From: Selaginella moellendorffii
Taxonomy: Eukaryota; Streptophyta; Lycopodiopsida; Selaginellales; Selaginellaceae
DNA length: 64,000 nt
Direction: 5' to 3'
NCBI RefSeq assembly: GCF_000143415.4
Contig: NW_003314414.1
Span: 215,626-279,625, forward strand
Both the position numbers and the translations under genes were made by a program. The notes beneath the pieces are model-generated. The model searched no databases. It was given only the letters and a program-made list of their open reading frames with translations, and was not told the origin of the DNA. This document shows positions 32,937 to 43,368 of the stretch, one piece after another. Numbering within the stretch: the first letter of the stretch is position 1; each line of letters opens with the position of its first letter.

Positions 32937-33067
32937 TCAAATTTCATAATTACTAGTATTATCAATTTATTATCTATAGGTAATACAATTTTGTTAATAA
33001 AAAAAAGGCGAGAGGGGGGGGGGGATGAATAATATCATAGTGTAAGAATTATTAGTGGCTGGAATTT

Positions 33068-33616
33068 TCAGTAGGATGGCCTAAAAATACCATATTCAGC
33101 ACTTGTGGGTGTAGGATTTACTAACGGAATATTGTTCCTCACCATGAAATGATAATGATTGTGTGTTCTTAACTCTTTCTTGATTTTCTTATACATCCAT
33201 TTATGCACACCTTCCACACCAGTTCTTGGGCAGTTGTGACAGTGTTCTAGAAAAGTTTTTAGACCCATACAGCCTTCCGTTTTATCTAAATAAAAGTAGC
33301 AGATGGGACACTGGAGATAATATGTGTTCATTCTTTCAAAAGTTTCAACCATATCGGGAGCAAGATCTTGAAGAAACATCTGGCATCGCTCTTGAAGCAC
33401 ATGAGGCAATCCATCTTTAATAGCAACATTTAGAACATTATCTGGAAGAGGGATCTCTTGTTCAGTCACACTTGGGGCTACAAAAGAAAGGGCCTCACAA
33501 CGATTGATGTATGGAGGGAAGGGTGGAATGTTGGTAGAAGTTGGAGATGGAGGTGGAGACTCATATGAAATGCATAGGGGCCAAGTGCGAGTAGCAATAG
33601 CATTTTCCCTAGCCAT
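33068..33616 (-). CDS. Zinc-binding-type cargo protein, copy A
   Basis: Uninterrupted 182-residue frame from the ATG at 33616. N-terminal Ser/Pro-rich segment (SYESPPPSP), then a conserved core: LQERCQMFLQDLAPDM, then CPICYFYLDKTEGCMGL, FLEHCHNCPR and WMYKKIKKELRTH, ending EYGIFRPSY. The Cys/His spacing (CxxC, C, HCxxC) suggests a bound zinc ion. It has a tandem paralogue at 33875-34429 and lies inside element 2, on the opposite strand to the ParB-like gene. No known family is recognised. The absence of stops in both copies, while the neighbouring large genes have several, suggests recent function. Confidence 0.65.
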   Translation of the reverse strand: MARENAIATRTWPLCISYESPPPSPTSTNIPPFPPYINRCEALSFVAPSVTEQEIPLPDNVLNVAIKDGLPHVLQERCQMFLQDLAPDMVETFERMNTYYLQCPICYFYLDKTEGCMGLKTFLEHCHNCPRTGVEGVHKWMYKKIKKELRTHNHYHFMVRNNIPLVNPTPTSAEYGIFRPSY

Positions 33617-33874
33617 TCCTACACTCTAAACAAACTGAAATTTCAATGTTGAAAGCATCCCTTGTTGGTATTTATACTAAGAAAAGATCTAGGGGTTCTT
33701 GAAAGTTTAAATTGTCAGTCTCAAAAATGGGACTTCAGAATTATAACAGTGTCAGAACCACTTGTATATATAATAATATCTTTATACATGCTAGAATAAT
33801 ATCATTCTCGAAAACATAAGATTCTCCACTTTACTCATAAAGAATTAACCTTTTGAAAAAACTATGCATGACTT

Positions 33875-34429
33875 TCACATTACATTAAAGGGTGGCCTAA
33901 ATATCCCATATTCAGCACTTACTGATGCAGTGTTCACCAATGGAATATTGTTCTCCACCATGAAATCATAATAGCTGTGTGTTTTTAATTCTTTCTTGAT
34001 TTTCTTATACATCCACGCATGCACACCTTCCAAACCTGCTCTTGGGCATTTGCGACAATGCTCAATAAAACTTACCAAACCCATGCAACCATCTGTCTTG
34101 TTTAAATAAAAGTTGCATATAGGACACTGAAGATAATATGTATCTACATTAAGCTCCCCTGCCATATCTGGAGCAAGATCTTGAAGAAAATATTGACATC
34201 GCTCTTGAAGCATTGGAGGCAATCCAACTTTTTTAACAACATCATAAGGAAGGAGTTTTTGTTCAGTTGCACTCGAGGTCGCAAATGGAAGAGCCTCACA
34301 ACAGCCCTCAAAATGAAAAGGAGGATTGTTGCGTAGAGGTGAAGGTGGATTATTGGTTGAGATTGGAGATGGAGGTGGAGACTCATATGAGAGGCCTTCG
34401 GGACCAAAAGTAAACTTCTTCCTAACCAT
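33875..34429 (-). CDS. Zinc-binding-type cargo protein, copy B
   Basis: Tandem paralogue of copy A, 184 residues from the ATG at 34429 (MVRKKFTFG), chosen because it aligns with the start of copy A. It shares SYESPPPSP, LQERCQYFLQDLAPDM, CPICNFYLNKTDGCMGL, EHCRKCPR, WMYKKIKKEL and EYGIFRPP. The N-terminal linker and C-terminal tail differ most. Both genes are read toward the transposon interior. No membrane or signal segment. Function unknown; a small zinc-stabilised nucleic-acid or protein-binding domain is the simplest guess. Confidence 0.65.
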   Translation of the reverse strand: MVRKKFTFGPEGLSYESPPPSPISTNNPPSPLRNNPPFHFEGCCEALPFATSSATEQKLLPYDVVKKVGLPPMLQERCQYFLQDLAPDMAGELNVDTYYLQCPICNFYLNKTDGCMGLVSFIEHCRKCPRAGLEGVHAWMYKKIKKELKTHSYYDFMVENNIPLVNTASVSAEYGIFRPPFNVM

Positions 34430-34850
34430 TGCAAGACACAAGAAAAATTAAACTTCCTAGCAATAAGAATTCTCTCATTAATATACTATATTTCAATCTC
34501 GGGAATGATGTTTTATTATGACATGACACTATAGTGAATGATAATTGTCAGTCTTAGTAATTACAACCTACTATGAGAAACAAGTGGCTATAGGGTTTCA
34601 GAAGCTAAAAACTAGCATATAATTAATATGTAGCCTTATTTTATATAGTTGGCCTGCCATATATAATAATAGCGAATATACACAGGCACGTGAGTATGCC
34701 TTTTTGCAAGATTACCTTTCAATCCCAAAATCATATATAGATTTAATTCTATCTTTGCAAAGACAAAACATATCAAAAGGAATAAGATATATATAAAAAA
34801 CTTACATTTTTTTATAATATTTTAGTGGATTACAAAAGCCATTGAAAGGT

Positions 34851-35096
34851 TTATAGAGTGGATTTATTAGTGCTTTCCGTTGTGCTGTCCATTTTTTCTT
34901 TTCTCTTGCTCTGGATTGTTGTTTCGGAAGTAACAGGAGCATTTTTATCAATAGTGACAGTGGTCTCCACATTCCCGGATGGGTAATAAGGACCAGGCGT
35001 GTAATATGGAGATTGTGGTAGTGAAACAAAATTCACATTCTCACATTTCTGTATGCTAGAACTACTTACAGATTTTTTGTCTTCCTTGCTTCCCAT
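34851..35096 (-). CDS. SPYYTPG-type microprotein of element 2
   Basis: 81-residue frame from the ATG at 35096 (MGSKEDKKSVSSSS). It shares with the element 1 microproteins the core LPQSPYYTPG and the block NAPVTSETTIQSK, plus a Ser/Thr/Lys-rich tail. The spacers differ, so it is a divergent paralogue rather than a recent copy. It lies about 360 bp from the right end of element 2, the same relative position as in element 1. No known domain. Confidence 0.65.
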   Translation of the reverse strand: MGSKEDKKSVSSSSIQKCENVNFVSLPQSPYYTPGPYYPSGNVETTVTIDKNAPVTSETTIQSKRKEKMDSTTESTNKSTL

Positions 35097-35460
35097 CTCT
35101 ATAAACCCTAAAGAATGAACGAGTGAATCAGTGTTTCGAATTATTTATATATTTCTGGTCAATTGTTGAAATGTTAAAATGTTGAAATGTACAATAGAAA
35201 TTTTCCGGTTCATTCGAACTTCAATATTCCCATTTTATTTGGGACCAATAAAGCCCAAAAATTTCTATGGGTTCAAACGAACTTCTAATTCTAGAAATTG
35301 TATAAACTGCATTAGAAAGATTCAAAAAATAAAAATCTCTCTGAACCATTGATACTTAAACTCATAAATTTCAAGTTCACCAAAGAATAACATTTTTCTG
35401 ACTTAATATTTCCTTATAAAACTTATGGTTGACTATGTTGACTAGCATTGACTTGAGCTG

Positions 35461-35510
35461 AATTGAGCTCAACTCGTGAGCTCAACTCAACTTTGGACCA
35501 TCCCCGTCTA
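35461..35510 (-). repeat. Right terminal inverted repeat of element 2
   Basis: AATTGAGCTCAACTCGTGAG then TTTGGACCATCCCCGTCTA, the reverse counterpart of the left end. Confidence 0.6.
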
Positions 35511-35555
35511 GACCTCTTTCTCTTGCTTCACATTTGACTTGCTTTAGTGGACAAA

Positions 35556-35717
35556 TGTAGCGCATGTGATCATGGGATGAGATTTGGATATATTGTCACC
35601 GTGGATCCTTGGAACCTTGGGGGATAAATGGGGATAAAATAGCCACTAAGGGCTCTCTCATCAAACAATTGCCCCTTTTCCAGTTGGCTTAAGGGGAGAG
35701 AGATAAGGTGCGCTACA
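35556..35717 (+). repeat. 5' LTR of the young TRIM
   Basis: TG...CA boundaries, 162 bp. Confidence 0.95.
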
Positions 35718-36069
35718 GTTGGTATCGGAGCAAATAGCACGGGTTCGATTCCCATTGATTAGTGGCTACTTAAAAAGTATAATATACCCTTGAGCAAAGT
35801 ATATTCCTACCCCTAAAATTTGAAATCGTATGTATTGGGCATCCATGCGTACGTCCTTCCTCTTGTGTGGAGTATCCACGGACGAAGGTATCCACCGTGG
35901 GACTGCGGTACGGGTGAATGACTAGTTGCCTCATATGGAATAGCTGGTGTACACAATGGAAGGATTGGTAGATTGAGTGCGGAAATGGAGGTGCTGGTTC
36001 CCCTTGGCTTAGTAGGGGTTGCTAGTCAATAGTCAATGAGGACATTGACATCTCTGAAGGGGGGGTGAG

Positions 36070-36231
36070 TGTAGCGCATGTGATCATGGGATGAGATTTG
36101 GATATATTGTCACCGTGGATCCTTGGAACCTTGGGGGATAAATGGGGATAAAATAGCCACTAAGGGCTCTCTCATCAAGCAATTGCCCCTTTTCCAGTTG
36201 GCTTAAGGGGAGAGAGATAAGGTGCGCTACA
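36070..36231 (+). repeat. 3' LTR of the young TRIM
   Basis: TG...CA boundaries, 162 bp. It differs from the 5' LTR by CATCAAGC versus CATCAAAC. Confidence 0.95.
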
Positions 36232-36236
36232 ACAAA

Positions 36237-37324
36237 CAACTGCATCTCATGATTTTGGCTTGCCTACCTTATTTATTATCCTTCTCCACATATAACCACG
36301 TCTCATCACATTTTCTTCAATTTCCAAAGATGGGCAATCCTCCATACATACCCCAGTAATGCAATTTCTAACTTCTTTCATTCATCCTTCAGCTTCTTTT
36401 TCCAAATCTAGCCTTAGTGTATACTCTACCTCTTTTAAGTAGTAGATGAACATCAACCCATTGCCTATCTTTCCAATTGTCCATGTCTCCTGCAACTCTC
36501 ACAATTGTCTTGATAAAGTTCTCTTTCAAAGCCACCCATCCATTCCCAAGCATGAAGCCTTTCTTGCTTAATTTGTGAAGTTTAATTTGGATCTTTGTGA
36601 AAATACTTGCAAGAAACAATTTCATGTCCTTGTCTTTGCATTCAAACCTTCTGCCCCAGTAGTTGTGGCTTTTTTGAGTGTCAATTGATAATAAATATTT
36701 TGGAGATGAATATGTTTCTTTCAATAGTGTTGGCACTATCAACTCCTTAAGTAGGTTATGCCAATTCCCATCCCATCCCAAGGCAATATCACTCGCATCT
36801 CATGGAGCACTCCATGATTGTACTCCACTATTTTGTCTTGGTTCCCACATTGTTCTTGCAATTGATATTTAACTTCTTTTTGGCTTCTATGTTTTTGGAA
36901 CTGATGTCAGGTAAGAGGATTTTGCCAACCTTATCTAGGGGTATGACCTTGTTGTGACTTGCACCTTGTACCAATTTTGAGACATTCCCGTGGCATTTGT
37001 TGTTCAGTTCTTCCAAGAAACCAACATGGTTTTTATCCTCCTTAAATCTTTCCCTTGAGTGGCCACCACCTCAAAACAAAAGTCTGCTATATCATTTCCA
37101 AGTTTAAGTACTTGCCTAACAAGACGAGGAGGAGAAAAATCTTTGTTACTTAGCCATCAAATGCATTACCCAATTCAGGCAATCAAGCATTACCACATAT
37201 TCTTTGTGGTTTGCTCTAGATTGGTTTTTTGGGACATCTATAAGATGTTGCTGATGTTTGTTTAAGCAATTTAAGTTCTTTTGTATTATTAATCAGGATT
37301 TATTTAGATTGGCTGGTGCGATAG
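36237..37324 (-). pseudogene. Remnant minus-strand reading frames of unknown origin
   Basis: Two open minus-strand frames, 36828-37016 (contains KCHGNVSKLVQGASHNK) and 36389-36781 (contains KKGFMLGNGWVALKENF and DRQWVDVHLL), may be exons of one gene running toward the TE cluster. Neither has a convincing start codon, and I recognise no family. They might belong to the same old gene or repeat as the coiled-coil pieces at 23367-23596 and 4113-4613. Confidence 0.3.
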
Positions 37325-37517
37325 TGTAAGAAACCAAAAGGAACAACTTGAGAGACGATCCATGGGTTCAAATATAGAGGGAAAGAGCCCATGAATAAGA
37401 GTGCACCCCCTTTTCCAATCGGTTAAAGGTCTTGGGATATTTGGGGTTAAGCGTCCTTAGGTTTGAATAGTACTGGGCTGGGTGACCTCCCGGGAAGTCC
37501 AAACTCAGGAGCTTACA
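37325..37517 (+). repeat. 5' LTR of the older LTR element
   Basis: Starts TGTAAG, ends CTTACA, preceded by GATAG. Confidence 0.9.
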
Positions 37518-37519
37518 TT

Positions 37520-37531
37520 TGGTATCAGAGC
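37520..37531 (+). other. Primer binding site for initiator Met tRNA
   Basis: TGGTATCAGAGC, two bases after the 5' LTR. Confidence 0.9.
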
Positions 37532-39008
37532 GGTCTTGGGTCCGACTCTGTTGGTTGGCTAGGGGAATCACACCACATATTGATTGACATCTGGCTGTGA
37601 GACACAAAATCCCTAGGCCCCAAAGTGGAGCTGGAAGGGCACCACGTGGTAGAAAAGCTCCAACTTGAAAGGTCGAGAGCGGGAGTGGAACTCCCAACAA
37701 AGTGCTCGAGGACTAAAAGCTCCGACTTGAAAGGTCGAGAGCGGGAGTGGAACTCCCAACAAAGTGCTCGAGGAATGAGCACAAAGCGAGAGATGGAGTC
37801 CGAGATGGAGTCCGAGATGGGGTCCGAGATGGAGTCTGAAATGGAGACCGGGACCGAGACCGAGGCCGAGGCCGAGTCTGAGAGGGTGAAAGCCCAAAGC
37901 GTTCGTCTCCCAGACCCTGGGGGGTTTGGTGACCTCCAAAAGTATAGTAGGGGGAGGACTGCAGTGGAGCCAGTTTGGCCAGGAAAGGCCAGTTTGGCCC
38001 AGGAAGGCCGGACCCAGTGTTGGGTGATGAACTGCCCACTGGGAAGTCCAAGACTAGAGTGAACACGGACTGACAAGCGGGGTAGCTTGGTGAAGTGTTC
38101 AAGAGCCGGCTCTAGTTCCCCCGGGAGATCGACTGGCCGATGCTCCCAGTCCAAGTGTGGGTGGCACTACCTACTTGGATACCTGTCGTGGCTCAACGGA
38201 ACCTCGCTCTAAGCCCATGGCTAGAGCACCTAAAGGCGAAAGGCAGGGAGAGTACCCATGAGGCTTGCGTAAGGCCATGGTGTTCCGAAATGTTATCCCA
38301 AAGTCCCAAACGGTGAAAGGGAAGAGGAGTAGGCCTCTAATGTAGTGACCAAGGATATGGTCACATGGTGAGGAAGTCCCAAAGGATAGTGGGACTTAGT
38401 GGTCGGGCCTGCGGGCCTTGATCCAGTGGCAGTGTTGGTGAACACGGCCATGGACGAGAAGGGACTTGGTGGGGACTGGAAAAGAGATGTCGGGGAAGGC
38501 TATTCCCCATATCTGTGGGCATCCTAGGGATGCTAAGGAGTGGATCTGGGATGATCACTCACGGACGGATGGCCCGGTCTTTGAGAGACGGGACTATGAT
38601 GCCGTTGGCGTTAGACCAAAGGTGTGACCAAGGTGAATGGGCATGGCCTTAGCGTAACGGGCCAATATGTCGGGGGTACCTTGGGGTGTCAGTCATGGGA
38701 TCGGACACGTGGAGCACTTGGACCAAGTGCAAAGGTGGAGTGGCACGGAGGCCATTCTCGGGGCTAGCAAGCTCCAAGTCCTAACTGGGACTTATGGAGG
38801 TTGTGAATGAGACTCCTCCAAGTGGTCGGAGGTGCGGTTAAGTGACTAAAGTAAAATGGAAAAATTAATCGCTTATACTGGCTAGTCCAGTTTGCTCCCG
38901 CTAGGCTCGACCCAAGGGTAGGGTGTCAAGAGAGCGGGGCTCTTGGGAGAGCTGCGGCTCTCAGCTTCCGTTCACGAGGGTGTGAATTTGCAGGGAAGTG
39001 TGGTGGAT

Positions 39009-39202
39009 TATAAGCAACCAAAGGGAACGACTTGAGAGACGATCCATGGGGTTCAAATATAGAGGGAAAGGGCCCATGAACAAGAGTGCACCCCCTTTTC
39101 CAATCGGTTAAGGGTCTTGAGATATTTGGGGTTAAGTGTCTTTGGGTTTGAATAGTACTGGGCTGGGTGACCTCCTGGGAAGTCCAAACTCAAGAGCTTA
39201 CA
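39009..39202 (+). repeat. 3' LTR of the older LTR element
   Basis: Starts TATAAG (TG changed to TA), ends CTTACA, followed by GATAG. Confidence 0.9.
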
Positions 39203-39207
39203 GATAG

Positions 39208-40877
39208 TACAGATAGTTAGTAGGAATGAGTGTTTATTAGTCTTGCTTATTAGTCTTGCTGTATTCATTCTATTCTGTTAATTGTTGCTCGAGTTAGTTC
39301 TATTAGATTATGATGTTATTTCCTTTGGGTGATACATTTGAGAGCATTTTACTTATTTGACAATGATCTTTTAATTGTTTTTTATAAGTTTTTTGGTATA
39401 CTATCTACAATCTTTGGTAGTTAAGTTTTATCATTAAGTTTTCTTAATGATATATTTGCTGTTGAATTTTGTTGGATGGTGAATCTTATATTTCCAACTA
39501 TAGTGATCTTGGTAGTTTCTATACTCTAATACTAGTTTATTAGATGTTAACTTACTTAGAATACTTTTATGTTCTAATTTAAGATTTATTCACTGATAAT
39601 TAAGTCTCTTAGATATCATTGTCTTTAACTTTGATATTGTCCATCTATTGATATTTGGGTTTAGGCTAATATAAGTAGACTGGCTTTAGAACTTCATGTG
39701 TATAATGAAATCTCTAGTCATGGGGTAACTATTGTTAACTAGTCATATCATTCACCTCTTTCATGATGTTCTTTATTTTGTTAAAAGGGCATGACCATGT
39801 AAACAACTCTAACTATTTGTTTATAGTAGTTTATCTAAACTTTACTTACGGGTTTGGTTTCTTTAGTTAAAGGCATCTAACTTCTCTCTCTCATGTTAGA
39901 CCACCGGTATGGTAAAATAATGCTAAACTCTATTTGGATTTGTTTTGCATGCTAGTCTTGGCATTGGGATGTTAGATGCTTTAGGACTATTTTTGCTCTT
40001 ATCCTTTCACTCTTTGGGCTGTACGCTTGGGAGTTACTCCGTGCTTTAATACCTTCTCTGCTTGGCTCCATGTTTAGGAGTTTTGCTCTATTCCATCATT
40101 TAATGGCCTAAGGCCTTAAAACTTGGGTTTTGCTCCATTGTCCTTGGATATGTGGCATGTGGCACATGGGATGTCATATGTGGCATATGGAGAGTTTAAG
40201 TTCTGCTTCATAATTATTATATGGTAAATCACCATAGGATAAAAATTGAAAACCACATAAGTTATATGTTTGGATCTATATTTATATTTATATTTTATTT
40301 GTCAAATTTACTTAGAAATATAGATTATATGATTTACAATGTTTTTCTAGTGTTTGAGAAGTCATGAGCTCAACTCATAAACTCAAAACTTACCTAGGTT
40401 CTAATATATATAGTTATCTTTACAGTAATTTCCCACTCAATTATTGATGCTTCTTCATAGTACATAATATACTAGATTGAGATCTCAGCTCACTTGCAAG
40501 CTAGCTGTCATTCTCCTAATGCAAAATGACTTGAGCTCACAAGCTTGATAAAACTTCATTAAACTTTTTGAGAGATTTCTAATAGGAATGCCCACAGTTC
40601 AGCTCCTCAGTTCAAGAGTCATAAGACACTCTCATGAGCCAAGGAAACAAATTCCCTTCATTTGATAAGGGCAACACTAAAAAAATATGAAAATCCTGCA
40701 AAATTGGAGCTTGCTTGTCATATGCAGGAACTAGAAGACAATCAGTTTCAGCAAGTGTCGGACGGATCGACTGACAGCTGCTGCGAGATGTCAGCTTCTA
40801 CTGTTGCCAAGGTGTTAAGCCCGTCAGAAACGGAAGGATGGTAAGTTATGTAAGAGCTTAGCTAACTCCATTTATTT
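39208..40877. other. AT-rich boundary between TE island and gene-dense region
   Basis: AT-rich sequence without recognisable genes. Around 40360-40600 there are GAGCTCAACTC / GAGCTCACAAG phrases reminiscent of the element 2 termini, possibly a small remnant. An open stretch at 40662-40844 lacks an ATG start and matches nothing I know; it may be 3' flanking sequence of the FKBP gene. Confidence 0.4.
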
Positions 40878-43233
40878 TTACGAGCTCTCGCTATTCAATC
40901 TGGCAACCATAGTGCCGAAAAGCTTTGCAGCTTTTTTGTCATAGTCCAATCCCCGCTTTCTCAGTTCCTGCTGGAGCACCTTGGCATCTCTGTACAACTC
41001 AGAATCAGATGATGCCCCGACTGTTAGAACCCGCTACTCACCTGTTGTGCGGATCGGCAGCAATCATCTTTCTCACGTCCTTGTCCGCCAGTTCAATGTC
41101 CGCGTTCTCCAAATAAGCCTGGGCTCGCCTATAAAGCGCTTTCATATTGCCGGGCTCCAGATCCAGCACCTGTACGATAAGAGTCTGAGACTAGGAAGAG
41201 TGCACGTTCAGTGCTCGCCCACCTTCGTGCATAAAGCAATGCAATCTTTGTACTTCTCCTGCTTCAGTTTGGACGCAGCATTGTTTACGCAGCATACGGT
41301 TTTGAGCTGCTTAGACAGCTTTTTCTCCTCGTCAGAAAACTTGTGATCGTGATCAATGTATTTGACAGCCTGCAACAAGGCGGAAGGCAATACCGTCAAA
41401 GCGTGTGCGACACAAGGAAGTGCTACCTGCCTTGTCGTACTTCTTCGAAGCACGCCAGTACTTTCCGCCCTTGAAATGCTGGTTCCCTTCTTCTTTGTGC
41501 TTGCTTGCTGCTTCCAGCTTCTCAAGGGTGCTCATTTCCCAGATGTCTTTGTCCTGAGATACGAGACACATGCATGCGTCATACCATGGAGAACTTGGAA
41601 AAAACCAACCTTGTCAAAGCTGACAAGCTCAACGATGTACACTAGCGTGGAACTTGGTGGTACAGTTGCCAGGTCCGTCCGAAATTCCGAGCCACCATAC
41701 CCATAATCTGGAGCGATTGTCACCTCCGCAACTTCACCTTTTTTCATAGCTGCCACAGCTCTGTCTAAGCCACTCACAGCTTGCTCTGCAGAAAGGCCCC
41801 TTTTAAGAGTGAGCTCGTACGAACACACAGCCTTACCTTCACCGATGGTAAACTCGAGCAGGTCATCTTGGCCGTAGCCTTTGCGCTCAAAGACCGTCCC
41901 GTCCAAAAGTCTGGCCTCGTATTTGACTGCAGAGATCACATGTAAGCGACAAATTGTTCACAAAGAGCACCACTAGTTACCCCTGACAAGGGCGCCATCG
42001 TTCGGCTTGGTTTGTCCTTCTCCGGCCACCAAGATCTTCTTGACAACACGCCTGTCATCAGTGACATCATCTACCGTCCTCCACTCGAGAAGCTCGATGT
42101 CAACAGTCAAGGTTGCATAGGGAGGCACATATGCTCCACTACGGGTAGCCTTACGCCCCTGTTCCGCAAATCCGTCTGCAAGTCTGGTCAGTTTGATAAT
42201 AATCAGTGGATTTATGCAGCTAGCTTAGCTTACACTGAGGCGTCACGGTTAACAATGCTTGTTCTCCATGTTTCATTGCTCTTACGGCCTTCCCGATTGC
42301 AGGGCAAAAGAATCCTGCATCAAAATGTTCAAACTGTTAGCTACAACAGACAAGTTCCACTTCCGTCAAGCACCATCTCTTGGACAGATGGTCACGCCTT
42401 TCGCGGGTGTCTTTTCAACAAGGGTGCCGTCCTGCAACGTCGCCGTGAACCTCACTGGTACGCATGGAGTTACTCCGTAAGGAAAGTGAAAAATAGCGGT
42501 AGCTATTACTTACCTGTAACTTCGTCCGAGTCTTTAGGAGTTTCCCACTTGTGACCCTCAGAGACGACTTTCTTGACGATGCCGCCGTCTTTGAGTACGT
42601 CGGTGATGCTAGCCCAAGTTAGCAGCTCCACTTCAAACACGAGAGTAGCGTTTGGAGGAACCAGGGGCGGGCAACCAGCTTTGCCATAGGCCATGTCGGG
42701 TGGGATTGTGAAAACGGCTACTTCTTTCTTCTTCATCGAGCCAATGCCTCGGTCCCAGCCCCTTATCACCTCTCCTGCACGGAAGACTCAGGCAAAGGAG
42801 CGAGTTGAGATAGAATAGCCACATTGTACTCCACCTTGGCCGAGCCTGAACACGAAGGGCTGGTTCTTATCGTGGGTGGAGTCGAACTTGGTTCCATCGG
42901 CAAACCTCCCAACGTAGTGCACTGCATTCATCCATGGAAGAGTTTAGCCGATGGAGAAAGCCTCTCTACTTTCTAAGGAAGAAGAAGGAGGAGAAGAGGA
43001 GTACCTGTGAGCTCATCACCAGGCTTGGGGACATCCCAGCCTTGTCCAGCCCTGACGAGCAGCTTCTTGAGACCGCTCTGCCCGAATTCCTTCTCCACGC
43101 CTTCCTTCTGCATTGCAGAAGGAAACCTCTCCATGAACTTGCCATCAACCGTTTTGAACTTTTCAGCCAAGTGCTTGAATGCCGCAGCGGCTGGATTGTG
43201 GTCGTCTGGGCAGGCCGCCTCGTCCACCGCCAT
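40878..43233 (-). CDS. FKBP62/ROF1-type peptidyl-prolyl isomerase with TPR domain
   Basis: Multi-exon minus-strand gene starting MAVDEAACPDDHN (43233) and ending SESS (TAA at 40878). The first FKBP domain has VHYVGRFADGTKFDST, IRGWDRGIGSMKKKE and YGKAGCPPLVPPNATL. A second, more divergent FKBP domain follows (VRFTATLQDGTLVEKT, VPPYATLTVDIELLEW), then a third (ARLLDGTVFERKG, LDRAVAAMKKGEVAEV, VPPSSTLVYIVEL). TPR helices come next (HKEEGNQHFKGGKYWRA, LEPGNMKALYRRAQAYLENA) and a basic tail. Three FKBP domains plus TPR is the plant FKBP62/65 layout, which binds HSP90 and acts in heat-stress responses. Only the first domain looks fully conserved for catalysis. Introns are about 50-120 bp. Confidence 0.9.
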
Positions 43234-43368
43234 TGCGCGCTAAAACCCTAGCTAAGCCATCACCCTCCCCCAAAATATCTTCTCTCCTCTCCCCAAACAA
43301 AATATCTGGCACTGGGGCTCCTTTAACATTAACAACGTGGAGGCTAACACTGCTTCTTTTCAAGTAGT

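Larger units (their letters stand above)
23597..35510. mobile_element. Element 2: MULE-like transposon with ParB/methyltransferase-like cargo
   Basis: Inverted terminal sequences TAGACG-GTGGACCA... followed by TTGAGCTCACGAGTTGAGCTC occur at 23597-23662 and, reversed, at about 35461-35510. The left copy holds a short internal duplication. No clear 8-11-bp target duplication was found, so the exact ends are uncertain. Inside are a MULE-type transposase (minus strand), a plus-strand ParB/methyltransferase-like gene, two tandem zinc-binding-type genes, and the SPYYTPG-type microprotein next to the right end. Premature stops that fit C-to-T changes are present in the transposase and the ParB gene. 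Confidence 0.6.
35556..36231 (+). mobile_element. Miniature LTR retrotransposon (TRIM), young copy
   Basis: Two 162-bp direct LTRs (35556-35717 and 36070-36231), each starting TGTAGCGC and ending GCGCTACA, differ at one position that I could see. The 5-bp flanks ACAAA (35551-35555 and 36232-36236) are a perfect target duplication. A primer binding site TGGTATCGGAGC at 35720-35731 follows the first LTR, and a GGGGGGGTGAG purine tract precedes the second. The internal region is only about 350 bp and has no coding capacity, as in TRIM elements that move using proteins of other elements. Near-identity of the LTRs implies a recent insertion. Confidence 0.95.
37325..39202 (+). mobile_element. Complete non-coding LTR retroelement (TRIM/LARD-like)
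   Basis: Direct LTRs of 193-194 bp (37325-37517 and 39009-39202) begin TG/TA and end CTTACA. They differ by about 14 substitutions and one 1-bp indel by eye. The 5-bp target duplication GATAG is perfect (37320-37324 and 39203-39207). The primer binding site TGGTATCAGAGC (37520-37531) matches the 3' end of initiator methionine tRNA. The 1.5-kb internal region has no gag or pol. It contains a doubled segment (37660-37715 and 37724-37780), a short GAGATGGAGTCC array, and a GC-rich, highly structured middle. The same internal sequence occurs rearranged at 1-2717. Confidence 0.92.

Noticed and set aside
23588-35520. A 9-bp target duplication for the MULE-like element
   Set aside because: No matching 8-11-bp flanks were found at any reasonable placement of the ends.
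40360-40600. Possible MITE related to element 2
   Set aside because: Only short GAGCTCAACTC-like phrases match; no paired termini or target duplication could be defined.
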